Source: Xylaria sp. FL1777
Lineage: Eukaryota; Ascomycota; Sordariomycetes; Xylariales; Xylariaceae
Assembly (NCBI GenBank): GCA_022578965.1
Contig: MU400634.1
Coordinates: 51,455 to 115,454 of the forward strand
DNA: 64,000 bases
Reading direction: 5' to 3'
The notes under the pieces were generated by a model that saw only the letters and a program-made list of their open reading frames with translations, did no database searches and was not told the origin of the DNA. Within the stretch, counting starts at the first letter, position 1. Each line of letters starts with the position of its first letter. The position numbers were made by a program, and so were the translations under genes. Of the stretch, positions 23,101 through 36,785 are shown piece by piece.

Positions 23101-24240
23101 ATATATACTATAAAAAGCATAATAGCTATAGTAAAATAGATTTTTGTATAACTATAATATATTAATAATTAATTATATTATAAACTAAATACTTTAATAT
23201 ATTAAAGCAAGCATAAGTTAAACATATAATAGTAATAATAATAAAAGTAATAAAATTAATAGTTAAAAAAAAAAATTAATATAAATAGCTAAATAAAATA
23301 ACTTATTATTTATTATTACTTTATATTGCTTAATATATAAGCTATTTATAAGCTATATTTATTTAGTAAGCTTACTATAAAAAGCATAAAAGTAGCTTAA
23401 AAAATAAATATATAAAAAGCAAACTAAAAAATAATAAATAATTAACTTTACTTATAATTTAGTTATAACTTAGTTATAAAAAAACTAGTATAATAAAAAG
23501 CTAGTAGTAATACTAAAGCAAGCAAACTATAATATATTAGCAATATAATAAAAAAAAGTTTAAAAAAAAACTAAAAAAAAAAAGCAGCATATTTAGCTAA
23601 ATAAGTGCTAAAACTAAAAAAACTGCTACAAATAACATAAAGCAAGCAATAATACTAAAGCAAGCAAACTATAAAGCAAAAAAAATACAAAGAAAAAAAA
23701 ACTACAAAGTAATTATATAAAAGTATATATACTTAGTTAATAGCATAATGCAAGTAAGCAAACAACCTAAAAGCAAAAAAATAAAAAGCAAAGCACTTAA
23801 TAAAATCGTAGCAAAACTAGTGCAACTTAAAAGTAAATACAAAATGTTTTTACCTAGCTACTAAAAAAAAAGTAAGCTGTTTATAGCTTGCTTTTAACTT
23901 ATAAGCACAGTTTTTACTTATACATATAAAAAATAAAAACTAGCATAGCTAATAAGCCATTAACCTAAGTAATATAATATATATATATATTATATTTAAT
24001 AATTATAAAGCTTTATATATAGTTAATAATAAAGATTTATTAATACTAGGTTTTTTTATGCTAGCTAAAAATAATAAAAGCGTTAATATAAAAACTATAA
24101 GCTTTTTTATTTTTAATAAAAGTATAAAAATTATAAAAAATATATTAATAAGCTTTTAAAGCAAAAATATAAAAATATTTACTTTAAAAAATGTTATTTT
24201 AATAAAAGGTTTTTATATAAATATAATATTAAAAGCTTGC
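20149..24240. other. Unresolved A+T-rich sequence
   Basis: No element boundaries or protein motifs could be fixed here. Its position left of the copia integrase remnant suggests that part is the 5' LTR and gag region of that element, but I see no supporting motif. Slightly less degraded words occur near 21,820-21,990. Confidence 0.35.
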
Positions 24241-24279
24241 TTTTAAAAGCAAAAGATTTAATATTATAATTTAAACTGC

Positions 24280-26806
24280 TTTTTGCGCTATAAAAAATTA
24301 TATTTAAACGTGCTTTTAAAATACTTTACTAAAAAAATAAACTTAGTTTTTTTTAAATATAAGCTTATTATATATTATTTAAGTAAAGCTTTAGTAACTA
24401 GTATAATAAACCTACTTATAAAGATTTTATTAAGTATAGCTAAAATAATTGCAGTATTATTTAAAAAGCGCTTTAAAAAGCTTTTAAAAGATTTTTTAAA
24501 GCTTAAAAAAAACATTAAAAAATTATAGCATAAAAAAGCAAAGCATTTAAAACTTAAGTTATTAAAAGCTTTTATTTTATTTGCTAAAGGTATAAAAATT
24601 AAAGGTATAAAGAGAATTAAATGTAAAACTTATATTAAAGTTTATATTAAGCATATTATATTTTAAAAACCTTTAAAAAAAAGCTTTGCAAAGCTATTTT
24701 AAAAAGTTTATTAAAACTTATTTAATTACTTTAAGAAATATAATAGCTTATTTTAATTGCTTATAATTAAGAATAAATATAATAAAATAATCTATATTTG
24801 CATTTTAATTAATAAAATAGCTAAATTAGTATTTAAAGCTTTTTAATAGTTTAAGCGCTAAATAATGCGTTAATACTAGCTTTTTATTTGCAAAATGTGC
24901 AGTAATAATAAAAAAGCAATAATTATACTTAGTAAAAGCATCAAATTTTAATGTTGAACTAATAATAAAGAAATAAATTTAAAGCTAAGGCTTAAATATA
25001 TTAAAAAGCTAGTAAGCAAAAAAAAAAAAACAAGTTAAAAAGTAATAATTAAAGCTTTAAAAATATTACGCAATAAAAACTTATTAAAGGAGCTTTAGCT
25101 AAAAGCTGTTTATATAGCAGTATAATTATATAATATAAGCTTTTTAAAAGCTTATAATTTTTATAGCTTATTTAAAGTGCTTTTAAACTAGTTTAAGCAA
25201 TATTTTAAGTAATATAACTTTAAAGTTTTAATAAATATAATAGTAAACTTATAACTTAATTAAAATAAAATATAAGTATATATTTATAAAGCTTATTTAA
25301 TAAAGTATAATAAGCTAACAAATTATTATAAGCAATTTTATAAAATAAATTAATAAGCTTATATTAAATATTTAGTAAGCTATAAAGCTTTTAATATATA
25401 TAAAGTATAAATACTTTAGCTAAGTAAAGTTATTATTATATAAAACATATGTTTTAATAAAAGCTAATATTATAATAAAAAGCAAAAAAAACAAGCTTTA
25501 TTAATTAATATTAGCTAAATAAGCAAAATAACTATAATTAAAAAAATCTTAAATAATTTTTTTAAAATAGTTAATATATAAAAAAAAGTTTAGCTATTAT
25601 AACATAAAACCTTTATTAATTATTTTAGTAGTACTAAAGTTAAGCTTAAATTTATTAATTATTTAATTAGTAGCTTATTAAAAAAGCTTACGTTAAAAAT
25701 AAAAACATTTAAAGATTAACTAAAAAATAGCTTATTTAATTTATTTAAAAATTAATAAAATAAACTTATAACTTTTTAAGAAACTTTTGTTTTAAATAAA
25801 TAATTTAAAGAAAATAAAAAAAATATTTCTAGCTTAACTAATATTTAAAACAAAGCATTAAGCTTTTATAAACAAAAAACTAAAAAGTTAGCAATTAATT
25901 TAAAAGCAGCTAATTTATATAGTAATAAACTATAATTTTATTAAAAAGTATACTTAATTAAGCTAAAAAAAATAGCTATAAAGTTATTAAAAAAAAAAAA
26001 ACTTAGCTAAAGATATTATAGTAGTAAGCAAACAATAAAAGCTATTAAAGCTAAGTTTGCAAATTTTATTAGCTTAATAAAAACATAATTAAATAGCTTA
26101 ATAACTTATATGCTTTAATTAATAAATTAAAAAAAAGCTTTTAGAAAATTTAGCTAAAAATAAAAAAGCAAACTACTTAAAAATATTTATTACTTTTAAT
26201 ACTAAAATATATAAAAAGCATAAAATTATTTCTTTATATAATTTTTACTAATATATTTTTTTAAATACTTTTTTACTTAATTAATTAAAAGCTATTTATA
26301 AAAGCAACTAAAAGTATTATATGTTATATATTATATTTATAATAGTAATAAACTAATATAAAGCAAAAAAAATTAAAGCTGCTTTTTAATAGCTTAAAAT
26401 TTATTATAACAATTTTTTTAAGCTATTACTTAAAATATAAAAAGATTTTAATAAATATTTATTAAAAGATTAATTTAAAGAAAATGTTATTTAAGAGATT
26501 ATAGCGCTAAAATAACTTAAGGCAATAAAAGTTATTTTGTATACAAAAGCTAAATATAACTTTTTACTTTTAAAATAAGTATTTATTTATAAATTTAATA
26601 AAAAAAGCTATTTTTAAGTTTATAAGTTTTAAATAATAGTTTAAAAAAATCTTTAATATAATAAAATACTTTAGTTAATTTATGTTGTTATATTTATAAT
26701 AAAAACTTTTTAGTTTATAATAGTTATAGCTATATAATTTAATTTAAAAATTAAGCAATTTAATATTATTAATGCATTTTTAAATGTGTTTAAAAAAAGA
26801 AAATAG
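24280..26806 (+). pseudogene. Ty1/copia retrotransposon pol remnant (integrase, start of reverse transcriptase)
   Basis: Read on the plus strand with stop codons ignored, about 24,600-25,560 follows the order of fungal copia integrases: a Cys-containing pre-integrase piece, FNYFKKYN, LICKMCSNNKKAIIIL, YIKKLVSKKKK, NLLKEL, YNISFLKAYNF, QYFKQYNFKVL, YKQFYKIN and YIKYLVSYKAFNIYKV. About 26,500-26,800 resembles the start of copia RT, ending in QFNIINAFLN, the equivalent of the usual VDAFLNA-like block. The frame is broken by many TAA and TAG codons and some frameshifts. It ends at about 26,806, before the polymerase YVDD region. Family call rests on motif order; there is no intact coding capacity. 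Confidence 0.6.
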
Positions 26807-29680
26807 TGTTATAACTAGGCTACTTAAGTACTTTAGCACATATTACAAGTTATATATATATATAAAATATTTTTCTTATACTTATTTTATAGAAGTTTTC
26901 TCTTTTTTTTAAGCTTTAGTTTTATTAAATACTTACTATAAAACTAAAGATATATTAACTATTATATTTAACCTTTAATGCTTTATACTTTCTATAACAA
27001 TTTTAAAGCTTTTTAAAATAAAGTTATTTATAATATTTTGTTATACTATAAAATAGCTAAACATTAACTAATTATACAAGCTAGTGCTATTTTTAATAGC
27101 TTTTTTTTAGAACAAACTTTAATAATGAATTAAAAATAAACTTAGCACGAATTATTTCTAGGATTAAGCTTAAGTAAATAACGATTATTTAGTGCTTTAA
27201 GTGCTAATATTTAACTGTTACAAATATAGATTGCATAGCTTTTAGCTAAAATTAAAAAGCTAAAGCAGCAAATTGCGCAGCAAAAAAATAAAAGCAAACG
27301 AATTGCTTTAAAATTAAAAATAGCTTATATTACTTTTACTTTATAATTAAGTAAACAAAAAAACTAAAGAATAATATTTTTAAAAAAACAAAGAAACCTT
27401 TTAAACCTTAAAAAACGATTTTATAACTTAGATTAAAAATAAAAACATAAAGATTTTAGTAATAATAACAACCTTTTATTTTTTAGCTTTAATAAAAAGC
27501 ATAATTAAAAAAAACTTAAATATTAATTATATTAAAATTGCTTATATTACTATTAACGTTATTTATTTAAAAATGCTAATTTTAGCTAATTATTAAAGTT
27601 TAATTATAACCCTTTTAGTATAGAATTTACTTATTAATGCTAGCTAAAGTAAGTAAAAAAACTTTAAACTATTTTTAAAAAAGCTAATCAAAAATTCTGC
27701 TGCAATAAAAACAAGATTTTATATACGCATAACAATATAAATTAAAACTATAAAAATGCTTATTAATTAATATTACAAAAGTTATTAATCTTAAAAAAAA
27801 AACAATTTAAAACTAACTAAAAAGTGTTTTTAAACTAAACTAAAACTTTGTTTAAATAGTTTGCTTTTTTATAAGCTAGCATAAACGTATAATTAAAACA
27901 AGCAAATTAACAAGCTAATTAAAACTTAAAGCTGTTTAATTAATACTTTACTAGTATTAAACTTTAGGATGTTTGCTAAAATAAAAGCAAAAAAGCTTTA
28001 TTATACTACTAAAAACTAAATATACTATTTTAGCAAAAACTAATAAACTACTATAATTTATTATTAATTATATAAGCTAATATAATTAACGCTATATAAT
28101 AATGCTAAAAACTAATAACTAAAAAATAACGCTTAAACTATAATAAAAAAAAACTAAAGTTAAATATTATTTAAACTACTAGTAAATTAACTTTAAATAT
28201 TAAATAAAACTAAACTAGTAATTAGTATACTAATACTAGCTATAAAAATAACAATATTAGTTTTAATAACTAAAACTACTATTATAAAAGCAATAATTAT
28301 AATAATAGCTATAATAATAATAACTTAAGATTTTATAAAAGCAATAATAACTATAAAAGCTAAAATTAATACTATAAAAATAATAATATTAAAAGTTATA
28401 GCTAGTATTAAAACTAAAAATATATAAATAACTAAAGTAATAATAATAATATTTATACTTTAAAAAACTATTATATTTTTAGAACCTTTTTAAATTAACT
28501 TTAAAATAACAATAAAAGTAGTTTAAATTTAAACCTTTATAAAAACCTTACTTATTATAGCTATAAATAACTTAGCTATATTGCTTTTAATTGCTTTTAG
28601 CTTAAAAGTAATAATAATAATAGCAATAATAAAAATAATAAATTTAATAGTTATATTAGCTATAATAGTAATATTACTTAAAAACAAACTATTTAAAAAA
28701 TCTAAATAAATAAAAATTAAAATATAAATAAAAAAAACTAAAAATAACAATTAAAGTTTTATATATTTCTTTTATAAAAACTATAGTACTTTAACTTAAA
28801 AAACAAATAATAAGCTTAATATTAATAGTATTAGCTATAAGTTTTAAGCTAAAGTTATTATTTTATATATTTATTTTATGCTGTTTTTATATTTTTTATA
28901 TTATTTATTTTGTTAGCTTTATAAAACTATTTATTAAAACTTATGTTAATTTTAATTTATGCGCTAAATATAACTATATTAGTTTTATTTTTGCTTTTTA
29001 TTATAAATTGCAGTAAGCACTTTTTTATATACTTATATTATAGCATGCTACTAAAAATAGATTTTTTATTTATAAAGCTTATTAAGTTGTTTGCAAATTA
29101 ACTAATAATTGCAGTATTACTTGTAGAATTAAGCATGCATACATAATTATTAACTATAATTATTGCTTTAAAAGCAGCTTTTTTTTACTATTTTAGATTA
29201 CTTTAAAAAATAAAAGAATTATATTAAATTTAAGCACTAATTAATGGTTTTTTAAATTATGCTGCTTTTAAATAAAAGTATTTAGCTTAACTAAGTTTAC
29301 AAAAGCTTGCTAAAATTAAGCTTGCTGCTATGCTATTATTTAATTATTTAAATTTATATAGCTTAAAAAGTTAAAAGAAAGCTTTAGTTATTTTAATTTT
29401 ATAATAATTCTAAAAGAATTTTATAATTTATTTAAGTTTTTTAATATTAGCAAAACAAATATATTGCTATAATTAAAACAAAAGAACTTTGCTATTAAGC
29501 TAAAAAAAAACGTAGTTATACTTTATTTTTTTATATATTTATTAGCTTAAAATAAGCTAAAAGAATTATAAAAATAGCTTAATAAAATACTAAAAGCAAA
29601 AAAGATTAAAAAGTTTATTAGTTTTATTAATGCTTTAATTCTTTTTGTACTTAAGAAAAATAAAAGCTTATGTTTATATT
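26807..29680 (+). pseudogene. Second Ty3/gypsy remnant (gag-like part and start of reverse transcriptase)
   Basis: The copia reading breaks just before a TGTTATAACTAGGC word at 26,807 that would suit the start of an LTR. After about 27,190 the plus frame gives a Gln- and Leu-rich coil with Lys residues as in gypsy gag. At about 29,390-29,680 it follows the conserved start of gypsy RT: FAIKLKK, a NKLKEL-like block, KKFISFINALILFVLKKNKSLCL. It then stops where a 302-bp repeat begins. The right-hand parts (YLDD block, RNase H, integrase) were not found. An insertion of this element into the copia RT is inferred; I could not find the matching right-hand end. Confidence 0.5.
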
Positions 29681-29982
29681 AAAGTAAAGTAAAGTAGCTA
29701 AATGAGTTAACTAGCTAGTTAAAGTAAGTTTAAGCTAAATTATATAATAGGAATAAAAGTATAAATATTGCGCTAAATTTTAAAGTATAAATTTAATTAT
29801 TACGCTTAATATTATAAAAATTAGCTATAGTTGCTTTATTTATATTGTTAGATAGCTTTTTAATTAATTGTTTTATTTCTTAATTTATATATAGCTTAAT
29901 TGCTTAAATGCATAAGTTATAACTTATTTTTTTGTAATTAAAGTAATATAATAAATTTTATGCAATTATACTGCTTTATTTT
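29681..29982 (+). repeat. 302-bp dispersed repeat, copy 1
   Basis: The segment begins with TTAAAGTAAAGTAAAGTAGC (from about 29,679) and ends near CTGCTTTATTTTA. It is the same length and reads almost base for base like 58,722-59,023 (plus) and 60,596-60,899 (minus), with differences that are mainly G/A and C/T. It interrupts the gypsy RT reading. The two ends are imperfect inverted copies of each other (TAAARTAAAGYAG). It could be a solo LTR, a MITE, or the 3' end of a truncated element. Confidence 0.7.
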
Positions 29983-31069
29983 ATTAGTGTTTTTAGTAAA
30001 GCTAATCTTTTATTTACTACAAATAATACTATAAAACTAATAAACAAGCAATTTATTATTGCTAACTTATATATTTAATTTATTTATTTATTAATTGCTA
30101 TAATTTTTATAAATAAAACATAATATATTATATTTAGTTACTTTAGCTAATAATAAGTAAAGCTTATTTAGCATAAGTAGTTTAATTATAATTAATAATA
30201 AACACTTAAGCTAATAGCCTTTAATTAATAAAGCTTAAAACAAACGTATAAAAATATTAAACTGTTTTTTTTAATCTAGTTTGTAAAGCGCTTTTATTTT
30301 TTTTAGCAAAACAACAATTAAGTATTAAGTTATTAATACAGTTCTTAGAATAGCGTAGCTAGAAAACTGTTTGTTAAAAACCTTTAAAAGGCTAAAAAAA
30401 GAAGATTTACGCTAAAAAGCTAGTGCTTTATAAAAAAAAAAGCATAATTGCCCTTATATAAGCAAAAAGAAACAAAAAACAGGCCTAAAAAAAAAGTAAA
30501 AATTATAAAAACTTTTAAAAGCTATAATATAAACAAATCTAACGCTTATTTATACTAAACAAATCTAAGTTTATATATTAATACATAAAGCTTTTAATAA
30601 TTAAAAATATACTTTGTTTTTTAAGCTAATATAGTTTTTTATTAAAAAATAAAAAGCAAGGTCTTTTAAATATAAGCTAGCTATTATTTAAAGACTTTAT
30701 ATAAAACGTAGCTATTACTTTTTTATAGCACTTATTATTAAATAAAAAAGCTTTAAGAAAAAAAAAAAAGCATGCTATTTTTATAAGTAAAAAGCTATAA
30801 AAAAATAAAGCCTACTTAATAAAATTTATATAAAGCAAAGCAAGCTAAATTAAAAAACAAAAAAACTAAACGTTATAAAGCATACAAAAAAATAAAAGTA
30901 TATAGAAAACAAAAATATAAAAGCATTTAAAAAAAAACTTAAAAAGCTATAAAAAATAAGCTAGCAGTTTTTATAAACGCAAACAAAAAAAATCGTTAAG
31001 TTTTTTAAAAAAAAAGTTCAAAAAAATAGCACAAAAAAACTTAAATATTTAAAATATTTAAAAATCTTT
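29983..31069. other. Unresolved A+T-rich sequence left of the complete gypsy element
   Basis: The plus strand from about 30,600 to 31,050 can be read, stops ignored, as a long Lys-, Gln- and Ser-rich helical stretch without a recognised domain. It must have been the target into which the gypsy element at 31,075 inserted. Confidence 0.4.
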
Positions 31070-31074
31070 AGTAC
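31070..31074 (+). repeat. Target-site duplication AGTAC, left copy
   Basis: AGTAC directly precedes the 5' LTR. The matching copy is at 44973-44977 after the 3' LTR. Confidence 0.85.
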
Positions 31075-31565
31075 TATTACGAAATTAGCACTAGAGTGGC
31101 CTTTAGAGCAACCTAATGCTTTTATACATACCTTGGAGATTTTGCGCTAACTAAAGACAAGTTACATAATAACTTACCTAGCTTACTAAGCTTACGGTAA
31201 TTTAAGGCTTATTAAGCTTACAGTAATTTAAAGTTTACTAAGCTTACAGTAATTTAGTATTTACTAAACTTACGGTAATTTAAAAAAAGTCTTTATTTTT
31301 TTTACTTTTTTTTTGTTTATATAGTTAAGCACTTTTTATATTTAGTTATTTATTTAGTTTTAGCTCTTTAGCTATTAATTTTTTTATAACTGCTAAGTAT
31401 TAATATATTTATTATTTTTAATTTTTTAAGAACTTTATTAATATATAATAGTAAGAATACCTTAAAAACTTTTTTAACGGATTATTGCTAAAAATCTTAT
31501 TATTACCTGCAAATCAAAACTTTAAAAGCAAACTTATTATATTAATATATAATAGGTCTATTATA
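31075..31565 (+). repeat. 5' LTR of the gypsy chromovirus (491 bp)
   Basis: It starts TATTACGAAATTAGCAC and ends GGTCTATTATA. The expected terminal TG reads TA, consistent with G to A mutation. It carries a triplet of related words TTACTAAGCTTAYRGTAATTTA at about 31,170-31,280. It aligns without length change to the 3' LTR apart from the later solo-LTR insertion. Confidence 0.88.
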
Positions 31566-32908
31566 CTTTAATAGCTTTTTAATTAGTAAAATTTAGCACA
31601 CAAAAAAGAATATTAGTATAAAAAGTTAAATAATAAATAGTTCATAAAATAAACTTTTAAAAATATACTAAAGGGAATATTTAAATAATAAAAATGTTAA
31701 ACAGCATTATATAAGTAAACTTTACTTAATAACTAATAGATTAAATTTAAGTTATATTATTAAAAACAAAAAGTCAAAAATTAAGTTTAAAAATTTTAAA
31801 GACTTTTAAAACTAGTAACGTACTAAAATAATAAACCTTAATATTTTTACTAGCTATTTTTATTAAAAAAAAAGTAGTAACAAGAAAAAAAAAGTTAAGC
31901 AGCAGTAATAAAAAAGAACTAACATTAACGCTAGCGCTATAAAGCAAACTAGTTGCTTTAACTTAAAAAACAGCTTAAATATTAAATGTTATAACCTTTA
32001 AACTAGCATAAATACTAGTTATAGTAATTAAAGCAGCAATAATAACTGCTATTATAATAATAAATTAAAGTTTTAAACAAGTAATTATATTATAACTAAT
32101 ATTAATATTATTACTAGCAAACCTAACGCTTATATTTACTACTGTTATACTTAAAGTAATAATTTAAAATAAAAAACCTAACTTTTTACTATTATTGCTA
32201 TTTTTATTATTAGAATTATTTATAATGTTAAAAATACTAAATATTAAAAGTTTTAAACTTACTGCTTTAAAGCTTTATAATAGATCTATAAATATAAAAG
32301 CCTTTTTAATTTACGCTAAACTTTATTTAAAATAGCATTTTACTACTATTACAAAAAAAAACCAAAAAGTAATAACTATTTTATAATTTTTATTAAGAAA
32401 AGTATTAAAATAGTTTTAATTTATTTTAAAGAATTTCTTAAAAGCTAACAAATTAACCAACTTTAAGCTAAAAACAAAAAATTTTTTTAAAAACTATATT
32501 AAATTTAAAAATTAAATAAAAGTATTATTTAAAAATACTTAAAAAGCAAAACACACTAAAAAAGCACTTTACTACTTAAAACAAACAAAAGCAGCAATAA
32601 ATTATGCTATAAAATTTAAACAATTAATAATAATTTTAAAATTGCTTAAACTTATATTGTTTTACTTATTTTATAATAAATTTAAAACTTAAGTTTAAAA
32701 CAAACTATGCAAAATAAATAAACTAGCAAAAATTAATATATATATTAATATAGCTATTATAATTAATTAACGATTATTTAACTAGTACTTTAAAACTAAA
32801 AAAACTAAAAAAAACAAAAAAAAAAATACTTAGAAAAGTATTAAATAAAAATCCAAACAAATTAATAAAGTCCAAAAATAACAACCTTAAGATATATTTA
32901 AAGTTAAA

Positions 32909-32950
32909 TATTATAACTGCAGAAAAAAAAAACACTTTTAAAAATAATGC
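32909..32950 (+). pseudogene. Gag CCHC zinc knuckle remnant
   Basis: The plus frame reads Tyr-Tyr-Asn-Cys-Arg-Lys3-His-Phe-stop-Lys-stop-Cys. This is a CX2CX4HX4C nucleic-acid-binding knuckle whose first Cys has become Tyr (TGT to TAT) and which holds two TAA codons. It places gag upstream of RT as expected. Confidence 0.75.
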
Positions 32951-34899
32951 TAATTTAAAAAAAAAAACGGAAAAAAAAGCTACAAAAAAGAAAAGATTTC
33001 TTAACCTAAAAAAAAAGTATAAGTTATAAAAGTTTAAAACAACAAAAAATAATAAAGCAATTCAAAAAATACGTTTTTAAAGCAAAAGTATAAAATTGCT
33101 GTTTTAAGTTAAAACAGAAGTGCTACACTAAATAAATCTAAATGTTTTATTTATATAAGTTAAAATAAACAAGCATATAAATACTATTTAAAAGCTTTAT
33201 AATTATTAAAACAAATTACAAAAAAATATATTTGCTATATAAACAATTAAAGTTATTTAATATATAACTTAAAAAAATAGTTTAATTAAAAGTAGCAAAT
33301 AATAAAAAGTAGTAAGTTAACATAGCTAGCAAACTTATAAAACTATAAAAACTTTAAATTATTAAAGCTAAAAATATAGCTTAAAAAAAAGTTATATTTA
33401 AAAAAACAAAACTATAACTATAAATAGTATAGTTATTAAACTAATTATAAACTATTAAAATATTTAGTTGCTAAATAAACTTAAAAAAACAAAACTTATA
33501 AAACTTTAAAACAAAAATAAATAAGATTAAAAGCTATAAAAAACACTATAAAAAAAAAACTAATAAAAATAAACGAAATATTTTTATAGCTTAAATTGCT
33601 TTAAATGCAACAAAACAAAAAAGCATTAATAGTTAATACAAAAACTAATACGTTTTAAAAACTAAAACTAATAATTTAACTAATTACTAAAAGTTATTAC
33701 TATAATAAAACTATAATAAAAAACAATAATAATATTTTATGCTTAAAAAATTTAAAATATAATAAAGTATTATAAACTTGCTATATAGTATATTAATACT
33801 ACTAATATTTACTTAACAAACTAAAAAACAACTAGTTTTTTAAACGGATTACAAAAATAAAAATAAAAAACCTTTATAAAGTAAAATAGTTAGTTATAAC
33901 TTTAGTTTACTACAAAAATCTACAAAGATTTGCAATATTTAAGAAAAATTATAACTATATTTATAATACTATTTTAAAAAAATATAAAAACAACTAATAT
34001 AAATATTACTAGCTAATTAAAGCATGCTTATACTAAGAAATAATTGCTAAAAGCAAAAAAATCTAAAAACTATAATTTAAAGCTTAATTAAAAGTAAAAC
34101 TAAAACAAATTATAATAATGTCTGAAGTATTAAATAAAACAAGCACTTAAACATTTTATAAAAAAGAATTAAAAAACAAAATAAGCATTTATTAAATAAG
34201 CAGTAAATAGCTAAAAAAACTAAAGCTTTACATAAAGTTTAATATAATAACTAAAAAAATCAATTTAAAGTTAAACTTATATATTAAAAAAAAAAGTATA
34301 ACATTTTAATTAACTTAAAAGCATAAACTAATATAATTTTACTTAAAGTAGCAAAACAAAATAAAATTTTTTAAAAATATAAGCAAAGATTCTAAAAAAT
34401 TAAAAGATTTAATAAAAGCATTTCTAGCTATAATAATAGTTGCATACTTAAAAAAACCAAGCTTTTCGATATATTTATATAAAAATACAAAAAACAAATT
34501 ATATTAAATATTATTAATATATTTAATTATAACATTATTTTAAAAATATTATAGCTAAAGGTTAGTAACTTTTTGATCTAATAAAAAGCAAAAATTATTA
34601 AGTAAAAAAATAAAAAACAAAGCAAAAAAATCAGAAAAATTGCAAAAAAAATTCTAAACGGAATACTAAAAATATATTATAGATTTTATAAACTATTCAA
34701 AGAAAAAAAAAAAAAAAACTTCTTAAACATAGCTTATAAAACTATTATATTCTTATTAAGAAAGAATATTAACTAAAACTTTATTAAGTATACTATATAA
34801 GCTTAAATAAAACAAACGCTTTATAAAAATATATTTAAAAAAACTTAGCAAGAAAATTTCTAAAAAAGTTTTAGTTATTTATTAAATACTTTATAATAT

Positions 34900-35440
34900 T
34901 AGTACTTAAAATAAAAGATAAAAAACAACTAATTAATAAAAAAAAAAAACTAGTATAGCAAGTAATAATTAATTATTAATTACTAAACGCAATTATTATT
35001 ACAAATAAATACTTTTTTACTTTACTAATAACTATAAAAAAAAACATTAGTTAAGCAAAATAATTTATAGCAGTTAATATTTTAAACAAATATTATGCTA
35101 TTAAAATAGCTAAAAAAAAAAAATAAAAAACAGCTATACAAACAGTACATAAACTATATAAGTATATAGTTATGCTATAAAAACTATAAAATATATTAGC
35201 TAGCTTTTAATATATAATAATAATAATTCTATAGAAGTTTTTAAACAAATTTATGTTTATTTATTTAAATAATATTTTAATTTACTTTAAAACACTAAAA
35301 AAACATAAAAAATACATAACTTAAATATTAAAAACATTTAAACAAACAGAATTACAACTTAACACAAAAAAGTATATATAGCACACTTAAAAAATCGACT
35401 TTTTAAAATTTATAATTATTTTAAAACAAATATAAATTTA
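34900..35440 (+). pseudogene. Reverse transcriptase remnant of the gypsy chromovirus
   Basis: With stops ignored the order of RT blocks is visible: a NYxxLNAIIITNKY-like block, FIAVNILNKYYAIKIA (the FTKLD.R.AY block), KTAIQTVHKLYKYIVM (TRYG.FEY.VMPFG block), then YLNNILIY at 35262-35285 and FKTLKKHKKH, then a LGFI-like end. The catalytic YLDD motif reads YLNN: both Asp codons are AAT, which GAT or GAC would give by G to A change. The enzyme cannot be active. Confidence 0.85.
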
Positions 35441-36299
35441 ACAGTTAAAAATTAACACAATATAAAACTAGAAAATATTTAACCTAGCTATTATTACAAA
35501 TATATAACAAGCATTAAAATTTTTGAACTATGTTTAAATATTAATTTAAAACTTTAAAAAAATAGCGTTCTATTTTATAAAGTATACAAAAAAAAAATAC
35601 AAAAAAAAATCTTTTTTAATTTTAAAAAAAGCCTAAAAAGCTTTTAAAAAACTAAAACTAAAAGTTATTTTTAACTTTATAGTTAAACTACTTAATCTAT
35701 AGAAAAAAAAAAAGCTAAAAATAAATGCTTTAAATAATATAATTGCAAAAGTTTTAAAACAACTAAAAAACAATAAAAAATAGCACTTAATAGCTTATTA
35801 CTTTAAAGCATTATAAAACGTAGCATTATAATATTTAATATATAACAAAAAACTGCTTGCAATTATTACAGCACTTAAAAAATAAAAACCGTTTTTTATA
35901 AAAACTATAAAGCTAATTAAAATCTATTTAAATTATTAAAACTTAATAAAATTTATAACTATACAAAAGATTATTAAACAACATAAAAATTAAATGGTTT
36001 TTTTTTCTAAGTTTAACTTTAAAATATGTTACATTAAAAGAAAAAAAAATATTTAAGCAAACATATTTAGCTAACAAAGTTAAAAAAAATTTAAAGTTTT
36101 AAAAAAAAACATTTAAGTATTATATTCTTAAAGAAATAAAAGCTTAAAGATTAAAGTTATACTTAAGGACTTTATAAATATATAGCTATAATAAGCTTAT
36201 AACTTAAAAAAATTAGCAAAGCTATAAAAATATAAAAGATTAAAGAAAAACAAGCTAATGTATAAACGTAAAGTTTATTTACTGGAATTTTTATAAAAC

Positions 36300-36785
36300 A
36301 AATTTATTAAAGAATTCTATAAACATTTATTATATAAATACTAAAAAGCAATAAAAACAATTAAACAATTATAAAAAAAATACAACTTTTTAAAACTATA
36401 AAACATAGTTAAATTTATTATAAAAAAATGCAATATTTGCAATAAAGCTAAAATAGCTTAATATAAGCCTTATAAACTGCTATAACTTATATAAATACTT
36501 AAATAAGCATAGCATACTATTGCTTAAGATTTTATTATAGCATTATTTTTATTAACTAATTTAGTTATAAAAATATAATATAATGAAATATAAGTTATTA
36601 TTAATAGATTTACTAAGTATGCTTACTTTTTGCTATTTAAAAAAAATATAATAGCTAAACAACTTATATATGCTTTTATATAATAATACTTAAACAAGCA
36701 TAAATTATTAAAAAAAATTATTTTAAACTAAAATAAATTGTTTATTTTTAAGTTTAAAACAAGTTTTTTTAAACTTATTAATGTT
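36300..36785 (+). pseudogene. Integrase remnant, first part (zinc finger and start of catalytic core)
   Basis: Plus-strand reading, stops ignored: EFYKH, then CNICNKAK (end of the HHCC finger), YKPYKLL, then HTIA-stop-DFIIALFLL (first catalytic Asp kept) and VIINRFTKYAYFLLF. The frame stops at LINV (ATTAATGTT), where the DNA transposon enters. Confidence 0.85.
36777..36785 (+). repeat. 9-bp target-site duplication ATTAATGTT, left copy
   Basis: It ends the first integrase part and precedes the DNA transposon. The second copy (42782-42790) starts the second integrase part in the same frame. Confidence 0.88.

Noticed and set aside
24283..24528. 81-codon open frame in the A+T-rich block as an intact gene
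   Set aside because: It lies just before the degraded copia integrase in the same strand. It is Lys/Leu/Ile-rich as base composition dictates. Treated as part of the remnant, not a gene.
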